A stretch of 64,000 nt of DNA from Hanleya hanleyi (GCA_036873755.1 JAVTVY010039318.1:1-64000), one strand, 5' to 3'; positions 42,629-54,616 are shown, numbered from the stretch's first letter. Made by a program: numbers and translations. Notes: a model not told the origin generated them from the letters alone.

Positions 42629-45600
42629 GTCTGAAAATGCAATTTTCAACGTCAAACAGTTCGATTAAATATAAATTCATATAAAATTTATTATCAACTT
42701 TTCGTTGTTTCTAAGATATAACGCTTCTCCCAACATTTTCTGAGAGTGTTACAAATATAACACGTTATATGATTGTGTCACTCCTCGTGGACATTTATAA
42801 TGTTAAATACAGCACTTTCATTATAAGAGTGTTGAGATAGGAACCACCATAAAAAAGTCAGTATCAAATTGTCATGCCAATTGCGCATATTGCAACACCG
42901 ACAGCCTTCATTTTGATTTTTCACGGGAGTAAGAGCAACTTCATGGGTTGAAGGGATCGTGGGTTCGATTCTCGTTGAGGGTTCAATTATTCTTTCTCTT
43001 TTGTGGGAAACTAAATTTGTCATTACTCTATTATAAAATCAGTTGCCTAAAACGTCAGTTGAGAGTATTAACAATGAAATTTGTACACTTGTGTGTGAAG
43101 ATGACCAGTTATAACTTGTTGAGTGGTAGGAGGCTTGCGCAATTCACCAAGCTCTCAATTACAAGGCCAAACTCATCTTTGGCGCGTGTGTGTACATGTG
43201 CAATTTGGCATCAGACAAATCCGCATAGTATATCTCTGGTTCAAGGCCTGTTCATATGCTTTGTAGTTCTTTGTACAACACTTCCAATGCACACCCTGTA
43301 GAGATAGTTGTCAGGAATTGGTAGAGATCGTTGTAATGATAATTTTCGAAAAATGCATTAAGCACACATTTTCTAAAATAACATGAATTCCAGTGTGACG
43401 AAATCACGGTTTTGAAGGTACTTTAAAAGTTTGAAGCGCTCTTTACTGAAATTGTACTCTCTTAAAGCTGACTTTGTATGTCTTAATGCCTAGTTACTGC
43501 TGTCAAGTTTCAAATAATTATAAAGTATAATATCCTCCGAAATATTGCAGATTTCTCGTTATATAATCTTTGGAAATGTTTTGACTAGTGTTGCTTGTCT
43601 AATTTTTGTTCTGCTCTGTTTCGATCTGATTTTTCTTTTATGACATCTACTAACATACAGCGCCCAAGGATGATAACATTTTGTTCCTCGTGAGAAAAGA
43701 GTGACTGAGGCATCACAGGAGTTACATCTAGTCCGTGACGGAATCACAAAAAAATCGTCTGAAAATGCAATTTTCAACGTCAAACAGTTCGATTAAATAT
43801 AAATTCATATAAAATTTATTATCAACTTTTCGTTGTTTCTAAGATATAACGCTTCTCCCAACATTTTCTGAGAGTGTTACAAATATAACACGTTATATGA
43901 TTATGTCACTCCTCGTGGACATTTATAATGTTAAATACAGCACTTTCATTATAAGAGTGTTGAGATAGGAACCACCATAAAAAAGTCAGTATCAAATTGT
44001 CATGCCAATTGCGCATATTGCAACACCGACAGCCTTCATTTTGATTTTTCACGGGAGTAAGAGCAACTTCATGGGTTGAAGGGATCGTGGGTTCGATTCT
44101 CGTTGAGGGTTCAATTATTCTTTCTCTTTTGTGGGAAACTAAATTTGTCATTACTCTATTATAAAATCAGTTGCCTAAAACGTCAGTTGAGAGTATTAAC
44201 AATGAAATGTGTACACTTGTGTGTGAAGATGACCAGTTATAACTTGTTGAGTGATAGGAGGCTTGCGCAATTCACCAAGCTCTCAATTACAAGGCCAAAC
44301 TCATCTTTGGCGCGTGTGTGTACATGTGCAATTTGGCATCAGACAAATCCGCATAGTATATCTCTGGTTCAAGGCCTGTTCGTATGCTTTGTAGTTCTTT
44401 GTACAACACTTCCAATGCACACCATGTAGAGATAGTTGTCAGGAATTGGTAGAGATCGTTGTAATGATAATTTTCGAAAAATGCATTAAGCACACATATT
44501 CTAAAATAACATGAATTCCAGTGTGACGAAATCACGGTTTTGAAGGTACTTTAAAAGTTTGAAGCGCTCTTTACTGAAATTGTACTCTCTTAAAGCTGAC
44601 TTTGTATGTCTTAATGCCTAGTTACTGCTGTCAAGTTTCAAATAATTATAAAGTATAATATCCTCCGAAATATTGCAGATTTCTCGTTATATAATCTTTG
44701 GAAATGTTTTGACTAGTGTTGCTTGTCTAATTTTTGTTCTGCTCTGTTTCGATCTGATTTTTCTTTTATGACATCTACTAACATACAGCGCCCAAGGATG
44801 ATAACATTTTGTTCCTCGTGAGAAAAGAGTGACTGAGGCATCACAGGAGTTACATCTAGTCCGTGACGGAATCACAAAAAAAATCGTCTGAAAATGCAAT
44901 TTTCAACGTCAAACAGTTCGATTAAATATAAATTCATATAAAATTTATTATCAACTTTTCGTTGTTTCTAAGATATAACGCTTCTCCCAACATTTTCTGA
45001 GAGTGTTACAAATATAACACGTTATATGATTATGTCACTCCTCGTGGACATTTATAATGTTAAATACAGCACTTTCATTATAAGAGTGTTGAGATAGGAA
45101 CCACCATAAAAAAGTCAGTATCAAATTGTCATGCCAATTGCGCATATTGCAACACCGACAGCCTTCATTTTGATTTTTCACGGGAGTAAGAGCAACTTCA
45201 TGGGTTGAAGGGATCGTGGGTTCGATTCTCGTTGAGGGTTCAATTATTCTTTCTCTTTTGTGGGAAACTAAATTTGTCATTACTCTATTATAAAATCAGT
45301 TGCCTAAAACGTCAGTTGAGAGTATTAACAATGAAATTTGTACACTTGTGTGTGAAGATGACCAGTTATAACTTGTTGAGTGATAGGAGGCTTGCGCAAT
45401 TCACCAAGCTCTCAATTACAAGGCCAAACTCATCTTTGGCGCGTGTGTGTACATGTGCAATTTGGCATCAGACAAATCCGCATAGTATATCTCTGGTTCA
45501 AGGCCTGTTCATATGCTTTGTAGTTCTTTGTACAACACTTCCAATGCACACCCTGTAGAGATAGTTGTCAGGAATTGGTAGAGATCGTTGTAATGATAAT

Positions 45601-47142
45601 TTTCGAAAAATGCATTAAGCACACATATTCTAAAATAACATGAATTCCAGTGTGACGAAATCACGGTTTTGAAGGTACTTTAAAAGCTTGAAGCGCTCTT
45701 TACTGAAATTGTACTCTCTTAAAGCCGACTTTCTATGTCTTAATGCCTAGTTACTGTTGTCAAGCTTCAAATAATTATAAAGTATAATATCCTCCGAAAT
45801 ATTGCAGATTTCTCGTTATATAATCTTTGGAAATGTTTTGACTAGTGTTGCTTGTCTAATTTTTTTTCTGCTCTGTTTCGATCTGATTTTTCTTTTATGA
45901 CATCTACTAACATACAGCGCCCAAGGATGATAACATTTTGTTCCTCGTGAGAAAAGAGTGACTGAGTCATCACAGGAGTTACATCTAGTCCGTGACGGAA
46001 TCACAAAAAAAATCGTCTGAAAATGCAATTTTCAACGTCAAACAGTTCGATTAAATATAAATTCATATAAAATTTATTATCAACTTTTCGTTGTTTCTAA
46101 GATATAACGCTTCTCCCAACATTTTCTGAGAGTGTTACAAATATAACACGTTATATGATTATGTCACTCCTCGTGGACATTTATAATGTTAAATACAGCA
46201 CTTTCATTATAAGAGTGTTGAGATAGGAACCACCATAAAAAAGTCAGTATCAAATTGTCATGCCAATTGCGCATATTGCAACACCGACAGCCTTCATTTT
46301 GATTTTTCACGGGAGTAAGAGCAACTTCATGGGTTGAAGGGATCGTGGGTTCGATTCTCGTTGAGGGTTCAATTATTCTTTCTCTTTTGCGGGAAACTAA
46401 ATTTGTCATTACTCTATTATAAAATCAGTTGCCTAAAACGTCAGTTGAGAGTATTAACAATGAAATGTGTACACTTGTGTGTGAAGATGACCAGTTATAA
46501 CTTGTTGAGTGATAGGAGGCTTGCGCAATTCACCAAGCTCTCAATTACAAGGCCAAACTCATCTTTGGCGCGTGTGTGTACATGAGCAATTTGGCATCAG
46601 ACAAATCCGCATAGTATATCTCTGGTTCAAGGCCTGTTCATATGCTTTGTAGTTCTTTGTACAACACTTCCAATGCACACCCTGTAGAGATAGTTGTCAG
46701 GAATTGGTAGAGATCGTTGTAATGATAATTTTCGAAAAATGCATTACGCACACATATTCTAAAATAACATGAATTCCAGTGTGACGAAATCACGGTTTTG
46801 AAGGTACTTTAAAAGTTTGAAGCGCTCTTTACTGAAATTGTACTCTCTTAAAGCCGACTTTCTATGTCTTAATGCCTAGTTACTGCTGTCAAGTTTCAAA
46901 TAATTATAAAGTATAATATCCTCCGAAATATTGCAGATTTCTCGTTATATAATCTTTGGAAATGTTTTGACTAGTGTTGCTTGTCTAATTTTTTTTCTGC
47001 TCTGTTTCGATCTGATTTTTCTTTTATGACATCTACTAACATACAGCGCCCAAGGATGATAACATTTTGTTCCTCGTGAGAAAAGAATGAATGAGTCATC
47101 ACAGGAGTTACATCTAGTCCGTGACGGAATCACAAAAAAATC
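42629..47142. repeat. Four near-identical 1129-bp tandem units
   Basis: Units start with GTCTGAAAATGCAATTTTC at 42,629, 43,757, 44,886 and 46,015 (steps 1128, 1129, 1129) and differ at only about a dozen positions each, so the array is young or homogenised. The repeated open frames of 81 and 117 codons are in every unit but read through a tRNA-like segment and look like by-products. Confidence 0.95.
42921..42982 (+). other. tRNA-like segment with RNA polymerase III box B in each 1129-bp unit
   Basis: GGTTCGATTCTC at 42,962 matches box B (GGTTCGANTCC). Upstream CTTCATGGGTTGAAG could form an anticodon-like stem and GTAAGAGC a D-arm-like part. Box A is weak and the acceptor stem is not seen, so this is more like a SINE head than a tRNA gene. 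Repeats at +1128/1129 steps (about 44,090, 45,219 and 46,348). Confidence 0.35.
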
Positions 47143-48054
47143 GTGACGGAATCACGAGTGCGCATTTTATATATTCTCCGTAAAAGAGCTTTATTAATTA
47201 CACATTTCCCCCCAAAAAGTATACCTAGGATGGATTTATCATTTCTAATTATAAAATTAAGACTCTGAACTCTTGTTTTGTCCAATATATACAGTTTATG
47301 TCAAAAGCATATCTTTTCTACAGATGTTTTAAAAAAGTATACTTTTTAGTAAAATACAACTTTTCTTCATTGACAATTTCCCGAATTTTCCTAGTTTATA
47401 AAATGTGGGAAAAATAATTTTCGCTTAAAACACATCTTCTCTGTAATTGGCGTGTTCCTGTAGATTATAGGAAGCGAATAGAACAAACATCATGCTAATA
47501 TCTTGTCTACAAAAAAATGAGAGATAAATTTTGTGCGAAAATGGGCGGGTTTTTTCGTGACGGGCGCATTTACGTGGAAACCATGATAAACTTGTTTTAG
47601 TCGTATATGTGAAATTTGACTTGAATTTGACAATATTTCATTAGAAAGTATCCCCTTTCTATCCGGATTTCAAGTAAAGACATTAAACACAGGAAAATTC
47701 TCAATGCTAAATCGTCGATGGGGCGATCGGTATTCCTGATTATGGAATAATCAGAAAAGGCAATTTTGAAACAAGAACGAAATATATATCCTCGTACATT
47801 TAGGCGTACGCTGCGCTATATCATTCTTAGTTTCACTCTGGTCTTTCTGGCAAAATAAGCTAAAATTGGTATATACCACTGCTCATAAACCCGTAATATT
47901 AGCTTGTGAAGACCTTGTACAGCCTAGAGATCGTTTGCACTGGTGGAGACCTGTTTGGATAACGATCGTGAAGATGGTGTGAAGTGAGCGATAACCTGAT
48001 TGGTTGAAACTACAACGTAAACAGAGCAGTCACAATGTTTCCGGTGTCGGGCTA
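47143..48054. other. Unique sequence inside the TA element
   Basis: AT-rich with GATCGTTTGCACTGGTGGAGACC near 47,931. No gene recognised. Confidence 0.4.
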
Positions 48055-49715
48055 GGACGTAAAATAAGGACGATTTAAAATTCCCGCGGAGGGAATGATT
48101 GGTTATGAATACCGGAAACGTCGAGATAACATTTCCGGTACATGACAAACGTAAAGATGAGAACAGTTGAAATTCCCGCGAGAGGAGAGGATTGGCTAAT
48201 ACAAACCGGAAACGTCTAAAGTTCACTAAGATTGCGTTGTGTTTGAAATTACGCGTTAGAGATCATGCGGACTTGAAGTTACGCGTCATCAAGTTGAACG
48301 TAAATTACGTTGTGTCTAAAGTTACACGTTAAAGGTGGATTTTGAGGAGCCGTAAAAGGGACATAGCAAAAAAAAAAGTTGGCCCCGATTAAGTCGACTT
48401 ATAACGACTTATTAACTCGATATAATGAGTCGTTATAACGACTTATTAAGTCGATATAATGAGTCGGTATAACGACTTACTAAGTCCTTATAACGACATA
48501 TCAAATCTTTATAATGACCTATGTCGTTATAACGACTTATTTAAATCGTTATAACGACATATTAAGTCGTTATAAGGAATTATTAAGTCATTATAGCGAC
48601 ATATTCATTCGTCATAACGCATTACAAAGACTATTATAACGACTATAACGACATAATAAGTCGTTATAACGAGTAGTAACGACGTTATAACAACTTATTA
48701 AGTCGTTATAACGACATATTAAGTCTTTATAACGACATAATGACGACTTAATAAGTCGTTATAACGACTCATTAAGTCGCTATAACGACATATTCAGTCG
48801 TTAAAACGCATTGTAACGACTATTATAACGACTATAACGACATAAGTCGTTATAACTTTTAGTAACGACGTTATACCAACTTATTAAGTCGTTATAACGA
48901 CATATTAAGTCTTTATAACGACATAATGACGACTTAATACGTCGTTATAACGACTTATTAAGTCGTTATAATGAAATTATGTCGTTATAACGACTTGTTA
49001 GTCGTTATAACGACTTATAATATCGTCATAACGACTTACTAAGTTGATATAACGACTTATGGTGTCCTTATAACGACTTACTGAGTCGTTATAACGACTT
49101 ATGATGTCCTTATAGCGACTTAATAAGTCGTTATTAAGCCGTTACAATGACTTAATAAGTCTTTAAGTTAACTTAATAAGCCGACTTAATAAGTCGTTAT
49201 AACGACATAATGAGTCGTTATAACGACATAATAAGTCATTATAAGGACTTAATAGGGACTAAAAAAAATGTCCCTTTTACGGCTCCGTAGGATTTCTTAT
49301 CTGACGCGTAAAATAAACTAGCTTGAATATTGGCGATAAGAATACAGAATTATCATTGGTTGGTCACCAAGTTTACGTTGTAAAATTTAGCACGTCGTTC
49401 TTTTGTGACGCGTAAATTGTTGGCGATTTATGGCGTGAACGGCCCATGTATCGTAAGATTGTAACGACCTAGAGGAACCTCACGGGAAGTTGAAGCTACA
49501 CGTCGTAGAGTTGAACATAAATTGCGTTGTGTCTAAAGTTACGCGTTAAAAGTGGGTGTCCTTACTTGACGCGTAAGATGAACTAGTTTGAATACTGGCG
49601 GTGAAAATACAGAATCATGATTGGTTGGTTATCAAGTTTACGTTGTAAAATTTAGCTCGTCGTTCTTGTCTTCACGCGTAAGCTTTTGACGAATTATGGC
49701 GCGAACGGCCCTTCA
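48055..49715. repeat. Right TIR of the TA element, interrupted by a mini-element
   Basis: Inverse of 40,657-41,370. Uninterrupted except for 48,346-49,286, which splits TGGATTT/CTTAT relative to the left TIR. Confidence 0.8.
48346..49286. mobile_element. Mini-element of self-complementary GTCGTTATAACGAC repeats
   Basis: Bounded by GGAGCCGTAAAAGGGACAT and ATGTCCCTTTTACGGCTCC, perfect 19-bp inverted repeats. Between them about 860 bp consist of variants of AAGTCGTTATAACGACTT, an 18-bp word equal to its own reverse complement, joined by AA/TTA spacers. Comparison with the left TIR shows the insertion, and GGATTT is present on both sides as a likely 6-bp-plus target duplication. Confidence 0.85.
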
Positions 49716-49717
49716 TA

Positions 49718-49869
49718 GGCCCGTTTACCTCTACCACCGATGCCGGTGAAGAACGTTACCTACCACCGTACATATGTTTGACGAGTACCGTCAAGCTACC
49801 GATCGAAATGCACTGGTGTACGACTGGGCTGCAGATTATTTCAACGTACAAGCCCCATTCTGGGTTTAA
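49718..49869 (+). pseudogene. Adenain-like protease fragment, third copy, part 2
   Basis: Resumes after the TA element and ends VYDWAADYFNVQAPFWV-stop. A poly(A) signal AATAAA follows at 49,961. Confidence 0.7.
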
Positions 49870-51630
49870 GTTCTAACAATTTCAATGCACGAGCCCCGTT
49901 CTGGGTTTCAGTTTTCCCGTGATTGTGCTCACGTTGTTGTTGTTTTTATTGTTGTTCTTGAATAAAAAAAACAAACAAATGAGATCTCACCCAAAACCTT
50001 GTCTTGTGTGTTTTCTGTACAATAAGTTAGGAGCTCAAACAAGTGGCTATGCCCAATGCTTGAACATAAATGTGGGATTCTAATTTTATCCAAGCTGGTA
50101 TAGGCCAGTCAATGAGTCAGCTGGGAAAGTAGGCAACCAGTGGCCTCGGATGGGGTCAAATGTATTCAATCATAATACTCTAATATCTCCAGATCCTGGT
50201 TATAGATTGGTACCAAACGTGTATACCTCTTTAATAGCTGTTTTCAGTTTCTTGGAGTTGGGTCATTATTTTGATCAATATTGCAATAATTTTCCAATAT
50301 ATATCCTCAGTATTTATTCTTAATTTTTAGTGAAAACTTTCATTTCATAAAAAAATTTTTTTATGAGATGACAGCTTGTCCTCATGCTACCAATAATGCA
50401 GATTAGTATAAAGATGAGTTTTGTTGGAAAGTTCTGATTGCGCATACGTCGTCAATTGGTAGATCGGGGTGGATGTATTGGATTGGAGGTGGACAAGTAT
50501 TGGTCCGATTGGACCACGGGAGGAGTCGCAGTGAAGCGCTCATGGAGGAATATCCAATTGGATGAATATGGCGTGGAATTGACGTCATTCAGCGCATGGG
50601 CACTAGAAAAATGGCATGGAAATGGACGTTTTGAGGTCGAGGTGGAGTAGTATTGGTCCGATTGGGCCGCGGGATGTGTCATATTAAAGCACTCGTGGAG
50701 GGGCATCCGACTGGAGGAGCGTGGCGTGTGACTGGCGTCATTTTGCGCATGCGCAATAGAAAAAGTGCATGGGAATGAAAGTTTTGGTGTAGAGATGGAT
50801 TATCCTTGCTCCTCTTCCTAATGTCAAGAAACTCGCCAAGTTTGAATTCAATAGGTACAGTTCTCGAGTTATTGGCCGGACAAGAAATATATAAAGATAC
50901 AACTGCTGACATACAAGATGGCTGATGGCGGCCATCTTGGGTTACACATGTTACTGAAAAGCAATCCCAACTGTCCGTTCATCGATGTCAAGACACTCTG
51001 CAAGTTTGAAGTCGATCGACTCAATAGTTTTCGAGTTATTGGTCGTAAAGTAAGGTGCAACGGAATAACGGAATTACAGACGCCCGTGTTTCTAATGCCC
51101 CCCCCCCCCCAATAATGTGGCGGGGGACAACAACCAGTACATGTAGTATAGGGTTGTTTGATCACCGGTTGGACCATATATGTATGAGAAGGTTAATTTC
51201 ACCACAATGTTAACAATGCATACCTGTGGTACCTGCGTGACTGCCGGCCAGACCTTGTTCACCAGAGGTTTGACTGGAGGGACCTCCTGAAAAAGATAGG
51301 TATACAAATCGCACTCTGAAGGATAAAATAATTTTGTTAACAACTGGTGACGATCAACCTACGTTTCTGTTCCTATTAGGTTACTAATATTACCAGTCTT
51401 ATAATACATCCTTTAATACAGTCGTCAGATCCGACATTCAGTAGTCGGCCGTTGTCTATGAACAATTGCCTCGTCCATAATAGACAGACCTAATTCACAA
51501 AAGAAATGACAGGATATATTTGGCAGGATATATATATTATTTTTTGCTTCGTGTCTAACCAATTTAATCTACACATCCTCACAGGTATTCATAATACGTC
51601 AGTCTTTAATATTATCACCACATACATGTA
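49870..51630. repeat. Copy 3 of the A2 downstream flank
   Basis: Matches 27,050-28,960 in order, including the exon-like segment (51,224-51,286, minus strand) and the Penelope-like remnant (51,310-51,520). TGCGCATGCGCA lies at 50,744. Confidence 0.7.
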
Positions 51631-52299
51631 AGTAGTAGGGAAAGAGGATTTAAAGGCTCATTGACCTCACAAATTTGCATATTGTGGCGGTCACGTGGCG
51701 GAGGTCAAAGGTTATTGAGTGCACTTGAGCATGTACTGACCTGTATCCTCTCATCCCGTCCATCATCTGACCGTGGATCATGTTTAGACATGTTAGGGGA
51801 TTCTTCCGCGGTGATGCGGTCTGGTGGTGATGCGGTCGCGGGAAAAAGCTTCCGCGGAGAAAAAGTAGTCCCCAGACTTCAAATACGCTGCATGATCCGA
51901 TTGGGTCGAGTGAGGTATCAAAGTGAAGCATTCGTGAAGGGGCATCCAGTCATGGGTGGGTGCATGTAAAATTTCTCCGGAATAAAAAGCGGAACACGGA
52001 CTTTACCCTAAAATAGGGGGAAACCCCTATCAACTCTAGCCAAAAGGGCTAATATCGGTCCCCGGGCTTATCGGGACCTGCCTATCAAGTCAATGGGGTG
52101 GGTGCATGTGAAATTAGGATTTTTTCCCGAAACTATAAAAAGCGGAACACGGACTTTACCCCTAAAATAGGGGAAAACCCCTATCAACTCTAGCCAAAAG
52201 GGCTAATATCGGTCCCCGGGCTTATTGGGACCTGCATATCAAGTCAATGGGGTGGATGCATGTAAAATTAGGATTTTTTCCCGAAACTATAAAAAGCGG

Positions 52300-53060
52300 A
52301 ACACGATGGGAAGGGTCTCGGAGCGCAACGGTGAAATTTTTTGAAAAGTACCGGGTAGGCCTGTATATGGGGGTATAGGTTCAACCTGGGAAATTCACAC
52401 ACGTTCATTGTGACATGGGTTGTTTGGTCTTGTTTTTCTCGTCTCGTCATTTAGAACACGATGGGAAGGGTCTCGGAGCGCAACGGTGAAATTTTTGGAA
52501 AAGCACCGGGTAGGCCTGTATATAGGCCTATAGGCTGGCTATATGGGGGTATAGGCTCAACCTGGGAAATTCACACACGTTCATTGTGACATGGGTTGTT
52601 TGGTCTTGTTTTTCTCGTCTCGTCATTTAGAACACGATGGGAAGGGTGTCGGAGCGAAACGGTGATTTTTTTGGAAAAGTACCATATAGCCCATATAGTC
52701 TCATACTGGCTATATGGGGGTATAGGTTCAACCTGGGAAATTCACACACGTTCATTGTGATATGGGCTGTTTGGATTTGTTTTTCACGTCTCGTCATTTA
52801 GAACACGATGGGAAGGGTCTCGGAGCGCAATGGTGAAATTTTTGGAAAAGTACCATATAGCCCATATAGTCTCATAATGGCTATATGGGGGTATAGGTTC
52901 AACCTGGGAAATTCACACACGTTCATTGTGATATGGGCTGTTTGGATTTGTTTTTCACGTCTCGTCATTTAGAACACGATGGGAAGGGTCCCGGAGCGCA
53001 ACGGTGAAATTTTTGGAAAAAGTTCACCGAGGCCTGTGTAGGCCCATAGGCCCATACTGC
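52300..53060. repeat. ~155-175-bp tandem units, left arm (mirror at about 59,150-59,950)
   Basis: ACACGATGGGAAGGGT recurs at about 52,301, 52,456, 52,632, 52,803 and 52,974. Each unit has TTTGGTCTTGTTTTTCTCGTC or a variant and ATATGGGGGTATAGG. Confidence 0.85.
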
Positions 53061-53329
53061 ATGGCTATGAAAGTATAGGTCCATACAAAGTGAACGTTTT
53101 GGGATCTAAGTGAGCCGCTAATGGTCCTATGGTGTCGTATGAGGTCTTATTTTGAAGCTCTCGTGGAGTTTGTAATGCATCGACTCATGGTTCGGCCGTT
53201 TTCAATAGTCTGCGCATGCGCAGTCTGCCCGTAGTATAGAAAACAGGCATTTTGGGGGATATGTGGGTGTGTGTTTGGGGTAGAGATGGATGTTCCGGGT
53301 ACATCCGAGTACACACGGGAACAATCGGG

Positions 53330-53450
53330 TAGTTACGATGGAAGATACGGAGGTGGCCGAAGATGTCACGGAGGTGCCCGAAGAGACACGGAGGTTACCG
53401 AAGATGTTACGGAGGTCACCGAAGAGACCCGGAGGTGGGCGAAGATGTCA
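53330..53450. repeat. Short ACGGAGGT(x)CCGAAGA minisatellite (mirror at about 58,755-58,880)
   Basis: About six units of 18-24 bp. Lies between the NRF1-like unit and the 3' untranslated region of the zinc-finger gene in both arms. Confidence 0.7.
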
Positions 53451-53625
53451 ATTTGTATTTGGGGAATCACGGGGAGATCAGGTGATAGTTCAAGGTCATA
53501 TTGAATGATAGGAATGCGTGTACTGACCTGTTCATCTGTGGTTTACATCCGGATATAGACCAACAACAACAACAACAAGATGACACTTGAGAGAACAACA
53601 ACAACAAGAAGTTTTTTTCATATAG

Positions 53626-53631
53626 TTTATT
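53626..53631 (-). terminator. Polyadenylation signal of the left zinc-finger gene
   Basis: AATAAA on the coding strand, about 185 nt past the stop; mirrored at 58,577 for the right copy. The intervening 3' untranslated region contains CCAAT words and the octamer ATTTGCAT. Confidence 0.5.
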
Positions 53632-53815
53632 TTCCCCAATGTTACATCATACCAACGCTGGGGGAGCCGCGTTGGGTATGTTTACAACTCAAAATGACTC
53701 TTGCCCAATCAGAGGCCACCATTTGCATCTGTCATATTCGTTCCTGTCCGATAGATGTATTCTTGTCCAATCAGAAGTCGCCATTTCAAAAAGTTCCATC
53801 TTTGCTCGGTGTAAC

Positions 53816-54388
53816 CTAAGCGTCGTCGGGCAGGCCTGGATATTCTTCGGGCAGCATGTCCTGAACCAGTTGTTTGCGCATTCTGATCGCATTTTCCAGG
53901 GCCTCGGTGGGTGGTAGCCCCATAGCCACTTCCAAATGACGCTTGGTCTTCATGATGGACCTGTGCGTGGGGTCGCCTTTCATTTCAAGCGGTAGTAAGG
54001 TATACTGTTCATAGATCGCCATGGCTGTTTTCCTGATGCGAGGGCGCACTTGGGTGTATGCCTGTTGTAAATTATCCTCTCCGGCGTCCTCGATCGCTGC
54101 AGCGTAATTATTGATAGCTGCTGTCACAATACCATCCCAGAAGGTAGGTTCTGCCTCACTTTTCACGGATGTAGGCTGACTATCTGAGGTCAAGCTCTCC
54201 GTATCACTAGATGGACTCTCAGCAATCTCTGTTTCGGTATCAGTCGATACACTCTCAGCAGTCTCTGTATCAGCATTCGCCTCAACGGACTCCTCGGAGT
54301 CTTCAATCCCATGCATATTTTTCTGGTGTCGCATCATATCGTAATGTCTGGTGAACGTGCGTTCGCACTCAGAGCAAGTATAAGCCAT
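53816..54388 (-). CDS. C2H2 zinc-finger protein, left arm, intact (190 aa)
   Basis: One finger at the N-terminus (Cys5, Cys8, His21, His26 in CSECERTFTRHYDMMRHQKN), then an acidic Ser/Thr/Glu-rich stretch (about residues 28-80), then a probably helical domain (FWDGIVTAAINNYAAAI, RIRKTAMAIYEQYTLLPLEM, KTKRHLEVAMGLPP) ending YPGLPDDA. I do not recognise the C-terminal domain. It may be an element-encoded regulator. Start at 54,388: the open frame runs 24 codons upstream but through the TATA box. Tails of this gene occur in at least four other places in the window, always next to Polinton termini. Confidence 0.65.
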   Translation of the reverse strand: MAYTCSECERTFTRHYDMMRHQKNMHGIEDSEESVEANADTETAESVSTDTETEIAESPSSDTESLTSDSQPTSVKSEAEPTFWDGIVTAAINNYAAAIEDAGEDNLQQAYTQVRPRIRKTAMAIYEQYTLLPLEMKGDPTHRSIMKTKRHLEVAMGLPPTEALENAIRMRKQLVQDMLPEEYPGLPDDA

Positions 54389-54434
54389 GTTGACGGTTGA
54401 ACGTCGACTGTGCGTGTTTTTGGAAATACGCTTG

Positions 54435-54442
54435 CTTTTATA
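54435..54442 (-). promoter_or_regulatory. TATA box of the left zinc-finger gene
   Basis: TATAAAAG on the coding strand, 47 nt before the ATG at 54,388. Mirror of 57,767-57,774. Confidence 0.6.
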
Positions 54443-54616
54443 GACAGTAACGCCCATCAACGCTTAGCTTAACGCTTCAACGCCCTGGTGAATTAGCTCA
54501 GAAGCTCTGATTTCCATGGAATTGACTCCAATTCACCGAAATACAGTGACACCCGTCAACGCCAGTCGTTACGCCTTAACGCCCGTCTCAGCGCCTTAAC
54601 ACACTTTCTTAACGCT
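54443..54616. promoter_or_regulatory. AACGCC/GGCGTT iterated motifs between ATPase and zinc-finger genes, left arm
   Basis: AACGCCC, AACGCTT, CAACGCCC, CAACGCCAG, TTAACGCCC and TTAACGC words repeat about eight times in 170 bp, directly upstream of the TATA box. The right arm has the mirror at 57,593-57,766. Confidence 0.5.

Larger units (their letters stand above)
40657..49715. mobile_element. 9.06-kb DNA transposon-like element with ~0.7-kb TIRs and TA target duplication
   Basis: TA duplication at 40,655-40,656 and 49,716-49,717 splits protease sequence. The termini are TGAAGGGCCGTTCGCGCC and its inverse GGCGCGAACGGCCCTTCA. TIRs run to about 41,370 on the left and start near 48,055 on the right. 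Inside: a MITE, four 1129-bp tandem units and unique AT-rich DNA; no transposase-like gene. A TA duplication suggests mobilisation by a Tc1/mariner-type or related enzyme in trans, which is inference. Confidence 0.8.

Noticed and set aside
42778..47133. Repeated 81-, 117- and 62-74-codon frames in the 1129-bp units as genes
   Set aside because: They overlap each other on both strands, cross a tRNA-like segment, have no domain, and are conserved only because the units are nearly identical at the DNA level.
48380..49260. CRISPR-like array
   Set aside because: Repeats are contiguous self-complementary words without unique spacers, inside an animal transposon.
53271..53508. Thr/Glu/Val-repeat protein
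   Set aside because: Product of the short ACGGAGGT-type minisatellite; mirrored and equally open in the other arm without a start context.
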